Assembly (NCBI RefSeq): GCF_943193175.1
Contig: NZ_CALPDF010000014.1
Coordinates: forward strand, 1-64,000
Reading direction: 5' to 3'
Length of the DNA stretch: 64,000 nucleotides
From: Neobacillus muris
Lineage (GTDB): Bacteria > Bacillota > Bacilli > Bacillales > Cytobacillaceae
The translations under genes were made by a program, and so were the position numbers. The notes under the pieces were generated by a model, which was not told the DNA's origin, did no database searches, and worked only from the letters and a program-made list of their open reading frames with translations. This document shows positions 17,214 through 25,707 of the stretch, one piece after another. The stretch's first letter is position 1; each line of letters begins with the position of its first letter.

Positions 17214-17564
17214 TTAAAGAGCTCTTTGAATCGTAAAATCCGGTTTTGATTCAATGGGGATGAACTCTTTAAAAAAGCTTTTTAGAATCAGCCATTTAGC
17301 AGGGTATGAAAAAATAAAATCTTCCATCACTTTTGGTGAATAGTGAATAAAACAATCGAGCCATACTGGGTCCTTTTTTAAATCATATAAAAGGGCATGA
17401 AGAATCGTATAATGTTCTTTTAGCTGAAGGGGATTCAGCTTGATAATTTCAATATTTTGACCAGATATATATTGCTTGATCGATTGTTCCTGAAGGGTTA
17501 TGCTCTCCTCGATGGAAAGACCATTTAAACGGATTCGCTCATTAATGAAATAAATTCCTTTCAT
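17214..17564 (-). CDS. Small protein with recombinase-like N-terminus, unknown
   Basis: The 116-aa product starts at 17564 (gaggaagagg 3-9 nt upstream). Its first 45 residues, KGIYFINERIRLNGLSIEES followed by a QEQSIKQYI helix, follow the layout of serine-recombinase catalytic domains (a GIYIRVST strand, then a SIEEQ helix and a QY block), but the catalytic RVS triad is replaced by INE. The C-terminal half, rich in aromatic residues (YDLKKDPVWLDCF, FIFSYPAKW), is unrelated to recombinases. It may be a domesticated, non-catalytic derivative, or the resemblance may be chance. It converges with the kinase gene. Confidence 0.5.
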   Translation of the reverse strand: MKGIYFINERIRLNGLSIEESITLQEQSIKQYISGQNIEIIKLNPLQLKEHYTILHALLYDLKKDPVWLDCFIHYSPKVMEDFIFSYPAKWLILKSFFKEFIPIESKPDFTIQRAL

Positions 17565-17813
17565 TTGCCTCTTCCTCTCAAAACATTTAGTAATGTTATT
17601 GACAGTTGGAGAGAGAAGTATACTTTTCATTACTCATTTAGGACAAAAAAAATGCCCCGGCCTGATAGCCAGGTACATAAACAATATATTTAAAAGGGGG
17701 CGGAGGTTAAAAGGGTTCTTTTTGGAACCTGAAATAATCATACCGGGAGATTATGAACAAATTATGAATAGTTCATTAATAGAATAAGAAACTTTTAAAC
17801 ATGGGGGAAGGGA

Positions 17814-17993
17814 ATGAAAGACTACCATTGCTGTGCTACTTGCAAAAACTTTCTGGCCGAAAGAAAAAACGGCCAAATGGTATACTACTGCAAGCGTTTA
17901 GGCTACCAAACCAAAACCGCCTATAAATTCAATTGCTGGGACCCAAGAGAAGACATACAAAAACGGCTGGGAAAGAGTCCCCCAACGCGTTAA
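17814..17993 (+). CDS. Cys-rich small protein (59 aa), unknown
   Basis: The 59-residue product starts after gggggaaggga and ends with TAA at 17991. It has Cys residues in HCCATCK, YYCKR and FNCWDPRE, a spacing that suggests a small zinc-binding or redox fold. It is basic and has no membrane segment or signal peptide. I do not recognise a named family. Between 17631 and 17813 I see a short hairpin (around 17710-17726) but no other convincing gene. Confidence 0.55.
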   Translation: MKDYHCCATCKNFLAERKNGQMVYYCKRLGYQTKTAYKFNCWDPREDIQKRLGKSPPTR

Positions 17994-18008
17994 AGCATTA
18001 CTAGAGCG

Positions 18009-18021
18009 GGGGACAGTCCCC
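18009..18021. repeat. Short perfect hairpin ggggacagtcccc
   Basis: A 5-bp GC stem with a 3-nt loop lies immediately downstream of the PBP stop codon (minus strand). It has no T run, so it is a weak terminator or a dispersed intergenic element. Confidence 0.35.
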
Positions 18022-18029
18022 AAGTCTCT

Positions 18030-20102
18030 TCATTGGTTTTTTAATTGGAAGTAGGTATCTAGTACTCGCCGGCCGATTTTTAGGCTGGCTTTGTTTTCAT
18101 TGTCGCCTTGGTAAGCCCAAGGGACTAATACGGCCATGGCTACCTCTGGATGGTCGCTTGGGGCATAGCTTACAAGGCTTAGGTTGATAACTGGCGGGGG
18201 TTCTTTATATTGATTTCGCATCGGCCCATCATAAAAGGCTTCTGCAGTTCCCGTTTTTCCTGCAGGTGCATACTTCACATTTGGAAAAGAATTATAGGCG
18301 GTCCCCCCAGGTTCCTGCATAACCTTCCTAAAACCGATTTTTACTTGATTCAGCCAATCCTTCTTGACATCAATGGTGTTTAGAACAGTTGGGTTTATCG
18401 CCCGAACAACAGGTCCAAGCTCATCCGAACGGCTGGCAGCACTTCTGATTTCTTTAACAATATGAGGTTTCATGCGATAGCCGCCATTGGCAATGGTGGA
18501 AATATACTGGGCCAGCTGCATGGCTGAATAGGTATCATATTGGCCGATCGCCAAATCAAGTAGGTGGCCGGGAAGTCTGCTCGCCCCTTTATATCCAAAT
18601 TGTTCGTTGGGCAAATCAATGCCTGTCCTGGTCCCTAAACCAAACGAAGCAAAGTGATTGCGAATATCTTCAAATGCATTTTTATTCATTAACGTTAAAG
18701 GTTTATCATATTCATATTTACCTCTTCCGATTCGGATGGCGGTGTGGAACATATACACATTGGAAGATTTTTTTAATGCCTCAATATCATTTAATCTGCC
18801 TAAGTAGGCATAAGATTTTTTTAATGGAGTGTCTTTTATTTTAATGCCGGCATCATCCAAAACAGTGCCAGGTGAAATAGCACCTGTTTTAAAGCCGGTT
18901 AGAATGGTTGCCCCTTTAACAGCAGAACCAACATTGTAGGTAGTGGTAAATGTCCCAAGGGCATCATCCTGCATTTCTTCTTCTCCAGCTAGAGGATCTT
19001 TGACTATTTTTTTTCCAGTCATTGCTAGGATTTCTCCCGTATTGGGTTCCATGAGCACAACATAAGCACGGTCCGTTAAGGCTGTGCCTGGCAGTTTTTT
19101 TAAAGCCCAAAGTTCCTCTTCAACGATTTTGTCCACCGCTTTTTGTAACTCCATGTCAATAGTTAACACCAAATCCTTGCCTGTTTTCCCGTCGGTTATA
19201 GGAAGAGTTTCGAGGATCATCCCTGTTTTATCGGTAACATTTTTCACCTTCGATTTTTGGCCGCGCAGCACTTCTTCATATTGCAGCTCCAACTGGCTTT
19301 TGCCCACACGGTCATTTCGGCTATAGCCTCTTGCTAAAAAGTACTCCAATTGGTCTGCCGGCAAGCCTTCCTTTGAATTGGTCACTTTGCCTAGGACAGA
19401 ACGCAATGTCAAGCCAAATGGATAGGACCGATCCCAATCGGTTGTGGTATCAACACCCGGGAGAAATTGCAGGTTTTCACTCACGGCTGCGATTTCCTCG
19501 TCCGAAACTCCTTCATTTTTGACAATTTGCGAAGTGAACTTATAGCCGCTGTTAAAATCTTTATATATAGAAAGCACTTCAAGATCCTGTACGGTTATTT
19601 CAGCCAGTTCTTTGCTGCTGACCCGTTCTAATTTAAGCGCATATAAATCAATGTCTGTCAGCCTTTTGGATTCATATAAAGCTTTTTCTTTCTTGGTAAT
19701 TTTGGCTTCTGCACGTTCTGGATTTTTTAATATCCAATAATCACGCTTGTCCCGTTCCGTGACCTTATCTGTGCCATTCTCAATAAGGCTGGCCAATTTT
19801 TCAGCGGTCTGCATCATCTGTCTGGAACTGAATCCTTCATTTGTAAAGGTAATTGCGTTTTTGGGGACATTATCGACCATCACCTTTAAGTTCCGGTCAT
19901 ACATTTTTCCTCTGGGAACGGGATTAGTCACCGTAATGGTTTCCTTTCGTTCTAAGTCCCGTTTAAAGTTCTCCCCATATACAATTTGAACAAACCCAAG
20001 TCGTAAAATAAGTATCGAAAACAGAAAAAAGACGCTGAAAAAAAGGATATTCAAGCGAAATGGAAAGTGGGACTTCGGCTTATTCTGTTTCTGGTTGTCC
20101 AA
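18030..20102 (-). CDS. Class B penicillin-binding protein 2 (transpeptidase)
   Basis: This monofunctional transpeptidase cross-links peptidoglycan, acting outside the membrane. It has a cytoplasmic N-tail, one membrane anchor (about residues 16-40), the PBP dimerisation domain with the typical block VPRGKMYDRN, and a C-terminal transpeptidase domain with SAVK (active Ser near residue 392), SSN and KTGTAE (near 616). The 690-aa length fits the PBP2a/PbpH group of Bacillus, involved in rod-shape elongation or spore outgrowth. The start is TTG with aagga 10 nt upstream. It appears to be a single-gene unit. Confidence 0.9.
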   Translation of the reverse strand: MDNQKQNKPKSHFPFRLNILFFSVFFLFSILILRLGFVQIVYGENFKRDLERKETITVTNPVPRGKMYDRNLKVMVDNVPKNAITFTNEGFSSRQMMQTAEKLASLIENGTDKVTERDKRDYWILKNPERAEAKITKKEKALYESKRLTDIDLYALKLERVSSKELAEITVQDLEVLSIYKDFNSGYKFTSQIVKNEGVSDEEIAAVSENLQFLPGVDTTTDWDRSYPFGLTLRSVLGKVTNSKEGLPADQLEYFLARGYSRNDRVGKSQLELQYEEVLRGQKSKVKNVTDKTGMILETLPITDGKTGKDLVLTIDMELQKAVDKIVEEELWALKKLPGTALTDRAYVVLMEPNTGEILAMTGKKIVKDPLAGEEEMQDDALGTFTTTYNVGSAVKGATILTGFKTGAISPGTVLDDAGIKIKDTPLKKSYAYLGRLNDIEALKKSSNVYMFHTAIRIGRGKYEYDKPLTLMNKNAFEDIRNHFASFGLGTRTGIDLPNEQFGYKGASRLPGHLLDLAIGQYDTYSAMQLAQYISTIANGGYRMKPHIVKEIRSAASRSDELGPVVRAINPTVLNTIDVKKDWLNQVKIGFRKVMQEPGGTAYNSFPNVKYAPAGKTGTAEAFYDGPMRNQYKEPPPVINLSLVSYAPSDHPEVAMAVLVPWAYQGDNENKASLKIGRRVLDTYFQLKNQ

Positions 20103-20224
20103 TTATGTCACATCCTTACCTGGCAAATCATCATTATTTAGTATGTTTAAAAATTCATTTGTTACTACTTTAGAATGAAATTTCATGAAAATTTTGTAAA
20201 AAACAGTATTCTTTTAAACTTGCA

Positions 20225-20253
20225 TTGACAATAAATAAAAATAATTATATAGT
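20225..20253 (+). promoter_or_regulatory. Sigma-A promoter of the terC leader
   Basis: A perfect -35 TTGACA (20225-20230), a 17-nt spacer and -10 TATAGT (20248-20253) place the transcript start near 20260, about 18 nt before the riboswitch. Confidence 0.8.
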
Positions 20254-20277
20254 GTAAGTAATTAAATATTACCTTTT

Positions 20278-20437
20278 TAAAGGGGAGTAGCTGCTACAAT
20301 AAAGTCGTCATTCCGAGGATGCAATCCTCCGGCTTTATTGGCAACATGGACGTTGTTAGCAAGACCTTTACTTTACTGTAAAGGTCTTTTTGATGTTTTT
20401 TAGGCCTATACTGTAAAAAGTAAAGGCCTATTTTTAT
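20278..20437 (+). promoter_or_regulatory. yybP-ykoY manganese riboswitch with tandem terminators
   Basis: The aptamer carries the signature aaaggggagtagc at 20279-20291 and the second conserved loop gcaacatggacg near 20341. P1 pairs taaagg (20278-20283) with ccttta (20365-20370). That 3' strand is also part of the first terminator stem (20362-20371 with 20378-20387, followed by T5), so aptamer and terminator exclude each other and Mn2+ binding should turn expression on. A second hairpin (20401-20406 with 20425-20430, arm taggcc, followed by T5) forms a tandem terminator. Family assignment is from the conserved loops and the downstream terC gene. Confidence 0.93.
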
Positions 20438-20486
20438 GGGCACTAGGAATATTTGATACTCATATTCTTTGGAGGAGGAACCAGAA

Positions 20487-21287
20487 ATGGAGTTATCTAT
20501 CTTAATGGAATACGGATGGGTGTTAATAATCTTGGTGGCACTGGAAGGGCTGTTAGCAGCTGATAATGCATTGGTTCTCGCAATTATTGTGAAGGGTCTG
20601 CCAGAAGAAAAAAGAAAAAAGGCGTTATTCTATGGATTGGCCGGAGCATTTGTGTTTCGTTTTGCATCTTTATTTGCCATTTCCTATTTAGTCGATGTAT
20701 GGCAGGTTCAAGCAATTGGCGCTATCTATCTGCTATATATGTCCATTAACCATATTATCCGTAAAACAGCAAAAGGAAAAACGCAAGAAATGGTGAAAAC
20801 AAAAGATCCTCGTAAGACTGGAGGTTTTTGGAGCACTGTTTTAAAAGTAGAATTAGCGGACATGGCTTTTGCGGTGGATTCCATTTTAGCTGCAGTGGCG
20901 ATGTCAGTAGTTCTGCCTCAAACCCCGCTGCCAGACATTGGCGGGCTTGACGGCGGCAAATTTTTAGTGATCTTCGCTGGCGGAGTAATTGGATTAGTGA
21001 TTATGAGGTTTGCCGCTAACTTATTTGTGAAACTGCTTGAACAGCGGCCCGGTTTGGAAATTGCCGCTTTTGCGATTGTCGGCTGGGTCGGGGTCAAATT
21101 GGCGATATATACACTGTCACATCCGCAATTAACGATATTAAGTGAGGCGTTTGCCCATTCAACCGAGTGGAAAATTATCTTTTATGCAGTATTGGCAGGT
21201 CTTGCCGCAACAGGCTGGTTCTTTTCAAAGGGTCGGAAAACCAAATCCAGCCATCAGGAGCAAAAATCGGCTAAACAAGCAAATTAG
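20487..21287 (+). CDS. TerC family membrane protein (YkoY-like manganese exporter)
   Basis: A TerC-family integral membrane protein of 266 aa with about seven helices. The conserved acidic/Asn motif LEGLLAADNALVLA near the N-terminus and the second motif VELADMAFAVDSILAA are characteristic of the family and carry the acidic residues proposed to bind metal. Members controlled by the yybP-ykoY riboswitch export Mn2+ or help metallate exported enzymes. I chose ATG 20487 because ggaggagg lies 8 nt before it. The C-terminus is a basic cytoplasmic tail. A hairpin without a T tail follows at 21298-21321. Confidence 0.92.
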   Translation: MELSILMEYGWVLIILVALEGLLAADNALVLAIIVKGLPEEKRKKALFYGLAGAFVFRFASLFAISYLVDVWQVQAIGAIYLLYMSINHIIRKTAKGKTQEMVKTKDPRKTGGFWSTVLKVELADMAFAVDSILAAVAMSVVLPQTPLPDIGGLDGGKFLVIFAGGVIGLVIMRFAANLFVKLLEQRPGLEIAAFAIVGWVGVKLAIYTLSHPQLTILSEAFAHSTEWKIIFYAVLAGLAATGWFFSKGRKTKSSHQEQKSAKQAN

Positions 21288-21297
21288 ATTTCATAAA

Positions 21298-21321
21298 GGG
21301 GATGATCATGCTATCATCCCC
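21298..21321 (+). terminator. Stem-loop after terC
   Basis: A perfect 9-bp stem (21298-21306 with 21313-21321, arm ggggatgat) with a 6-nt loop but no T run; termination is possible but weakly supported. Confidence 0.45.
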
Positions 21322-21401
21322 TAAAGTATGAACCAGGCAATCAGGTATAATAATAATGATTGGCATCTACTTTTATGTTAACTGGCTGAAAGGAAATTTA
21401 C

Positions 21402-22064
21402 ATGAGATTAAGATTATACCTAACCATTGCATTTGTATTAAGCGTTGTATGTTTAATTGGTTTTAGTTTGCTTGCCTTGCAGATTAGCGGGAATAGTCTG
21501 CTTCATTTTGACAGGCAAATGATTTCGTTTATTCAAGGATTTGAAACCCCATGGCTTACAAGTTTGATGAAGTTTTTTAGTTTTATTGGCTCGGTTCCAG
21601 TTGTTATTTTACTTTGTTTGCTTTGCATGTACATTTTATATAAATTGCTGCACCATTACTCAGAGCTGCTTCTGTTTATTTCAGTCGCAATAGGTTCTGC
21701 CGTTTTAAATCTAATGTTGAAGCTCATTTTTCATCGGGCACGTCCAGACCTTCACCAGTTGGTTGAAATTTCAGGCTACAGTTTTCCAAGCGGCCATGCG
21801 ATGAACGCATTTACGGTATATGGAATATTTGCATTTCTAATGTGGAGGCATTTATACACAAAATGGGGGAGAATATGGCTGATAATAGCAAGTACATGGA
21901 TGATCTTATTGATCGGCCTCAGCCGAATTTATTTAGGGGTACACTATCCAACGGACATTATCGGAGGTTATCTTGCCAGTGGAGTTTGGGTTACAGCGGC
22001 CATTTTATTTTTCCAATACTACAAGGAAAAGCGGTATAATAAAAACTATAAGCTAGGCGGGTGA
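21402..22064 (+). CDS. PAP2 family lipid phosphatase
   Basis: This type 2 phosphatidic-acid phosphatase-like protein probably dephosphorylates undecaprenyl pyrophosphate or a phospholipid at the outer membrane face. The three PAP2 signature blocks are present: KLIFHRARP, PSGHAMN and SRIYLGVHYPTD. About six membrane helices are visible in its 220 aa. The start has aaaggaaa upstream. It lies 30 nt before pssA and is likely co-transcribed with it, which fits a role in lipid metabolism. Confidence 0.9.
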   Translation: MRLRLYLTIAFVLSVVCLIGFSLLALQISGNSLLHFDRQMISFIQGFETPWLTSLMKFFSFIGSVPVVILLCLLCMYILYKLLHHYSELLLFISVAIGSAVLNLMLKLIFHRARPDLHQLVEISGYSFPSGHAMNAFTVYGIFAFLMWRHLYTKWGRIWLIIASTWMILLIGLSRIYLGVHYPTDIIGGYLASGVWVTAAILFFQYYKEKRYNKNYKLGG

Positions 22065-22094
22065 TTGGAAAAATAACTGCTTTGCAAAATTGGA

Positions 22095-22796
22095 GTGATA
22101 CATATTATAAGAAACAGTATTCCTAACCTATTTACCTTGAGTAATTTATTTTTCGGATTCTTATCTGTCATGTACTCCGCACAAGGAGATTATAAAAATG
22201 CAGCGATTCTTATCCTAATTGGGATGATGCTCGACAGTATGGATGGAAGGATGGCAAGAATGCTGCGCGTCCAAAGTGAGCTGGGAAAAGAATTGGATTC
22301 CCTTGCTGATATTGTGACATTTGGAGTGGCGCCGGCCATGATGGCTTATTATTCTTATTTTTCGATTTATGGATTATGGGGAATGGCCTTATCCGGCCTC
22401 TTTCCGTTATTTGGGGCTTACCGATTGGCGAGGTTTAATATAAATGCTGTTAAGTCATCTCTTAAGTATTTCACTGGTGTGCCAATCACAGCGGGTGGAG
22501 GGATCCTGACCTTATTAACCTTGTTTCAAGGAAAGATGCCAAGCATATTGCTGCCGATCGCTTTTTTCGCCATTTGTTTTTTGATGGTCAGCACAATAAA
22601 AATTCCAAGTTTAAAAGAAATTCCGCTTCCAAAGTATGGAATCATTATAACAGCGTTTTTAGGATGTGCCATTTTCCTTTTTTATAAAAAGGAGCAATAT
22701 CGGTTTCCTTATTTTCTTTACATTGCCATTCCGCTTTATTTTGCTTATATAAGTTATCAGCTGGTAAGAAGGCGCAGGAGAATAAACAGAAAATAA
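22095..22796 (+). CDS. pssA: CDP-diacylglycerol-serine O-phosphatidyltransferase
   Basis: PssA makes phosphatidylserine from CDP-diacylglycerol and serine in the membrane, the first step to phosphatidylethanolamine. The CDP-alcohol phosphotransferase signature is complete: DSMDGRMARMLR followed by GKELDSLADIVTFG (form D-G-x2-A-R-x8-G-x3-D-x3-D). Several membrane helices follow. The start is unusual. The only in-frame standard codon, GTG at 22095, shares its first base with the ggag ribosome binding site, while an in-frame ATT at 22104 lies 8 nt after that site. No psd gene is adjacent. Confidence 0.9.
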   Translation: MIHIIRNSIPNLFTLSNLFFGFLSVMYSAQGDYKNAAILILIGMMLDSMDGRMARMLRVQSELGKELDSLADIVTFGVAPAMMAYYSYFSIYGLWGMALSGLFPLFGAYRLARFNINAVKSSLKYFTGVPITAGGGILTLLTLFQGKMPSILLPIAFFAICFLMVSTIKIPSLKEIPLPKYGIIITAFLGCAIFLFYKKEQYRFPYFLYIAIPLYFAYISYQLVRRRRRINRK

Positions 22797-22839
22797 AAAG
22801 GGTATTGGGCTCAAGTTTGAGCCCAATACCCTTTTTTTT
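22795..22839. terminator. Bidirectional terminator (pssA / qoxD)
   Basis: A near-perfect stem of about 20 bp (core 22801-22814 with 22817-22830) is followed by T8 on the plus strand and a T run on the minus strand, ending both convergent operons. Confidence 0.92.
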
Positions 22840-23131
22840 ACATCCCAAATGACATAACCCAGATTGAACCGGCAACCGCAACAACTGCGACTAAGAAGCC
22901 GGAGATGACGTTGATGGTGTTAGCCGTTCCATCCTCTCCCTCATTCATATGCATGAACATATATAGCTGCAGTGCTGCCTGGATGACCGCTAATGAACCA
23001 ATCAACCAGATAATCGTTGTAAACGGAAGAGAGGTTTTTAATGCCACTCCAAGTGCTCCAAAGGTGAGAACCAATGACATAATAAACCCGATCACATGAG
23101 TTACAGGAAAGCCGTTCTTATGTTTTTCCAT
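22838..23131 (-). CDS. qoxD: Quinol oxidase subunit IV
   Basis: Small subunit of the aa3-type menaquinol oxidase, 97 aa with three membrane helices. The FMHMNEGEDG segment after the second helix is typical of CyoD/QoxD. It starts 1 nt after the qoxC stop, with ggtgag upstream, and ends the qoxABCD operon at a strong terminator. Confidence 0.93.
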   Translation of the reverse strand: MEKHKNGFPVTHVIGFIMSLVLTFGALGVALKTSLPFTTIIWLIGSLAVIQAALQLYMFMHMNEGEDGTANTINVISGFLVAVVAVAGSIWVMSFGM

Positions 23132-23132
23132 A

Positions 23133-23738
23133 TTATCTCACCATCCCTGCTAAATAAACAAATGTGAAAATAAAGATCCAAACAACATCCAGGAAGTGCC
23201 AGTAAAGGCCAATAATAAAGGTCTTGCGGGCAGTGACTGGAGTTAATCCCCGCCTCAGTATTTGGATGATCACCATGACTGCCCAGCCAATTCCCATGCT
23301 GACATGTAGTCCGTGCGTCCCCAAAAGGGTAAAGAAGCTAGATAACCAGGCACTAGTCTGCATCGTTGCCCCTTCATGTACATAATGGACGAATTCAGTA
23401 ATCTCCATAAATACAAATCCAGCACCAAGCAACAATGTGATAATAAACCAAAGCAATAAGCCGTTCTTATTGTTTCGGCGCATTTCATAGATGGCCAGAC
23501 CGCATGTAAAACTACTGGTTAACAGAAGGATGGTCTCAATCATCACATCTTTAATTTCAAAAAGATCCTTCGGAGTAGGTCCGCCGGCAAAGCGGGCATT
23601 TAATACCGAATAGACAGCAAACAATGTTCCAAACAGGATAATTTCTGCTCCTAAGAAAACCCAGAATCCTAGAATATTCAACCGATTTTGTTCTGTTTGG
23701 TATTCAAGCGGCAAAGCTGTATTCGCATTAGCCGACAT
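23133..23738 (-). CDS. qoxC: Quinol oxidase subunit III
   Basis: A 201-aa subunit III of the heme-copper quinol oxidase with five membrane helices. The family blocks LGAEIILFGTLFAVY, FMEITEFVHYVHEGA and TLLGTHGLHVSMG are visible, the last including the conserved His. The start overlaps the end of qoxB by 11 nt, with gaaaaggggtg upstream, indicating coupled translation. Confidence 0.95.
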   Translation of the reverse strand: MSANANTALPLEYQTEQNRLNILGFWVFLGAEIILFGTLFAVYSVLNARFAGGPTPKDLFEIKDVMIETILLLTSSFTCGLAIYEMRRNNKNGLLLWFIITLLLGAGFVFMEITEFVHYVHEGATMQTSAWLSSFFTLLGTHGLHVSMGIGWAVMVIIQILRRGLTPVTARKTFIIGLYWHFLDVVWIFIFTFVYLAGMVR

Positions 23739-25707
23739 GATTCTTCACCCCTTTTCCACCACTTGAGCGCCATGATTTTTCGGTTTCTTTAATTTCATCA
23801 ACCGTCACATGATAACCGTCATCATAATCAAAGGATCGGATAATCAGCCCGATGATGATTCCGACAGCAGCGACAAGAGCTGCAATTTTCCATTCAAAGA
23901 CTAAGAAGAACCCAGTAATTCCGAAGATTACTCCCATATAAAATGGCAGTCCGGAATTGCTTGGCATATGAATCTCTTTAATTTCATCATCACTAAGGGT
24001 TAAACCTTCGTTATGTTTTTTCATATGCCAGAATGCATCAAGTGTTTTGACCTCTGGCACCTTGGCGAAATTATAGAATGGGGCAGGGGAAGCTGTTGCC
24101 CATTCCAGAGTTCTCGCATTCCAGGGGTCGTTTGAAATATTCCGGTCTGCATGTCTGGCACTCCAATAGATGTTATAACAAAAAGCGGCAAAACCTACTG
24201 CCAAAATAGCCGCACCAATGGCTGAAACTAAGAATAACGGGGCAAACCCAGATTCCGCTGAATAGGTATAAGAACGTCTTACGGCACCATCTAGTCCCAG
24301 GAAGAACATTGGCATGAACGTAACGTTAAAGCCAATTGTAAATAACCAGAAATGGATTTTTCCCAGCTTTTCATTCAGCATATGGCCAAACATTTTTGGC
24401 CACCAGTAATAAAGGCCGGCAAAGACTGCAAAGACAACACCAGGGATTAACGTATAGTGGAAGTGAGCCACTAAGAATAACGTATTATGATACTGGTAAT
24501 CGGCAGCGCTCATCGCCAGCATTACCCCTGTAATTCCTCCAATGAGGAAGCATGGGATAAAGGCAAGAGCCCAAAGCATCGCCGTTGAGAATTCAATTCG
24601 GCCTTTTCTCATAGTGAAAAGCCAGTTAAACATTTTAACCCCGGTAGGAATCGCAATCATCATGGTTGTAATCGAGAACACGGAGTTAACCGCAGGTCCT
24701 GCCCCCATTGTAAAGAAGTGGTGAACCCAAACAAGCATACTTAAAAAGGCAATCCCGACAACAGAGAATACCATCGATTTATAGCCGAACAACATTTTTC
24801 TTGAGAATGTGGCAATAACTTCTGAAAACATCCCAAAGGCAGGAAGTACCACAATGTAAACTTCAGGGTGTCCCCATAACCAGAACAAGTTGACCCACAT
24901 CATATCCATTCCTCCGCCGCTGAGCGTAAAGAAGTGGGTACCGAAGATCCGGTCTAATGTCATTAAAGCGAGTGCAACTGTGAAAATAGGGAAGGCGGAA
25001 ACGATTATGACTGATGCAATGAAAGAAGTCCAAGTAAACATTGGCATTTTCATTAGAGTCATGCCTTTTGCACGCATTTTTAAGATAGTAACAATAAAGT
25101 TAATACCGCTTATCAGTGTACCGATACCGGCAATCTGGATCGCCACTGCATAGTAGTTATTCCCGATTCCAGGAGTAAACTCTTTACCAGCAAGAGGGAA
25201 GTAGGCAGTCCAGCCAGCATCAGGAGATCCGCCAATAACGAAAGAAATGTTAAATAGCATCGCACCGCTGAAGAACAGCCAGAAGCTCAAGGCGTTCAAT
25301 TGCGGAAAAGCGACGTCACGCGCACCGATTTGCAGAGGAATCACATAGTTCATGATCCCAATCAAAAGCGGCATTGCTGCAAACAAAATCATTATGACAC
25401 CATGAGTAGTGAAAACCTCGTTATAGTGCTGTGCATCCAAAAAATTCATTTCCGGGCGGGAAGTTTGAGCCTTCATCATTAGCCCATCAACACCGCCACG
25501 GAAAAACATTAAAACGCCGGCAAGGATATACATAATCCCAATACGTTTATGGTCAACAGTGGTAATCCATTCGCGCCAAAGCCACTGCCATTTTTTTAGG
25601 TAGGTAAGCAGTGCCACGATACCAATTACCACAAGAACGATCGCAATTTGAGAGCCTAATATTAATGGATTTCCGACGATAAAAAAATCACGCCAATTAA
25701 TGTCCAT
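23728..25707 (-). CDS. qoxB: Quinol oxidase subunit I (catalytic)
   Basis: Catalytic subunit holding heme a and the heme a3-CuB centre, where menaquinol electrons reduce O2 to water with proton pumping. The start at 25707 (MDINWRDFF, 659 aa) has ggaggtgag upstream; a longer open frame to 25788 only overlaps the qoxA end. Key residues are visible: WGHPEVY (CuB His with cross-linked Tyr), HHFFTMG (CuB His pair) and HFHYTLIPG (two heme His). It overlaps qoxA and qoxC by 11 nt at each end. Confidence 0.97.
   Translation of the reverse strand: MDINWRDFFIVGNPLILGSQIAIVLVVIGIVALLTYLKKWQWLWREWITTVDHKRIGIMYILAGVLMFFRGGVDGLMMKAQTSRPEMNFLDAQHYNEVFTTHGVIMILFAAMPLLIGIMNYVIPLQIGARDVAFPQLNALSFWLFFSGAMLFNISFVIGGSPDAGWTAYFPLAGKEFTPGIGNNYYAVAIQIAGIGTLISGINFIVTILKMRAKGMTLMKMPMFTWTSFIASVIIVSAFPIFTVALALMTLDRIFGTHFFTLSGGGMDMMWVNLFWLWGHPEVYIVVLPAFGMFSEVIATFSRKMLFGYKSMVFSVVGIAFLSMLVWVHHFFTMGAGPAVNSVFSITTMMIAIPTGVKMFNWLFTMRKGRIEFSTAMLWALAFIPCFLIGGITGVMLAMSAADYQYHNTLFLVAHFHYTLIPGVVFAVFAGLYYWWPKMFGHMLNEKLGKIHFWLFTIGFNVTFMPMFFLGLDGAVRRSYTYSAESGFAPLFLVSAIGAAILAVGFAAFCYNIYWSARHADRNISNDPWNARTLEWATASPAPFYNFAKVPEVKTLDAFWHMKKHNEGLTLSDDEIKEIHMPSNSGLPFYMGVIFGITGFFLVFEWKIAALVAAVGIIIGLIIRSFDYDDGYHVTVDEIKETEKSWRSSGGKGVKNHVG

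Noticed and set aside
17593..17787. 64-aa open frame between the 17.2 kb and 17.8 kb genes
   Set aside because: It has no ribosome binding site at any start and overlaps the start region of the opposite gene; only a hairpin is visible.
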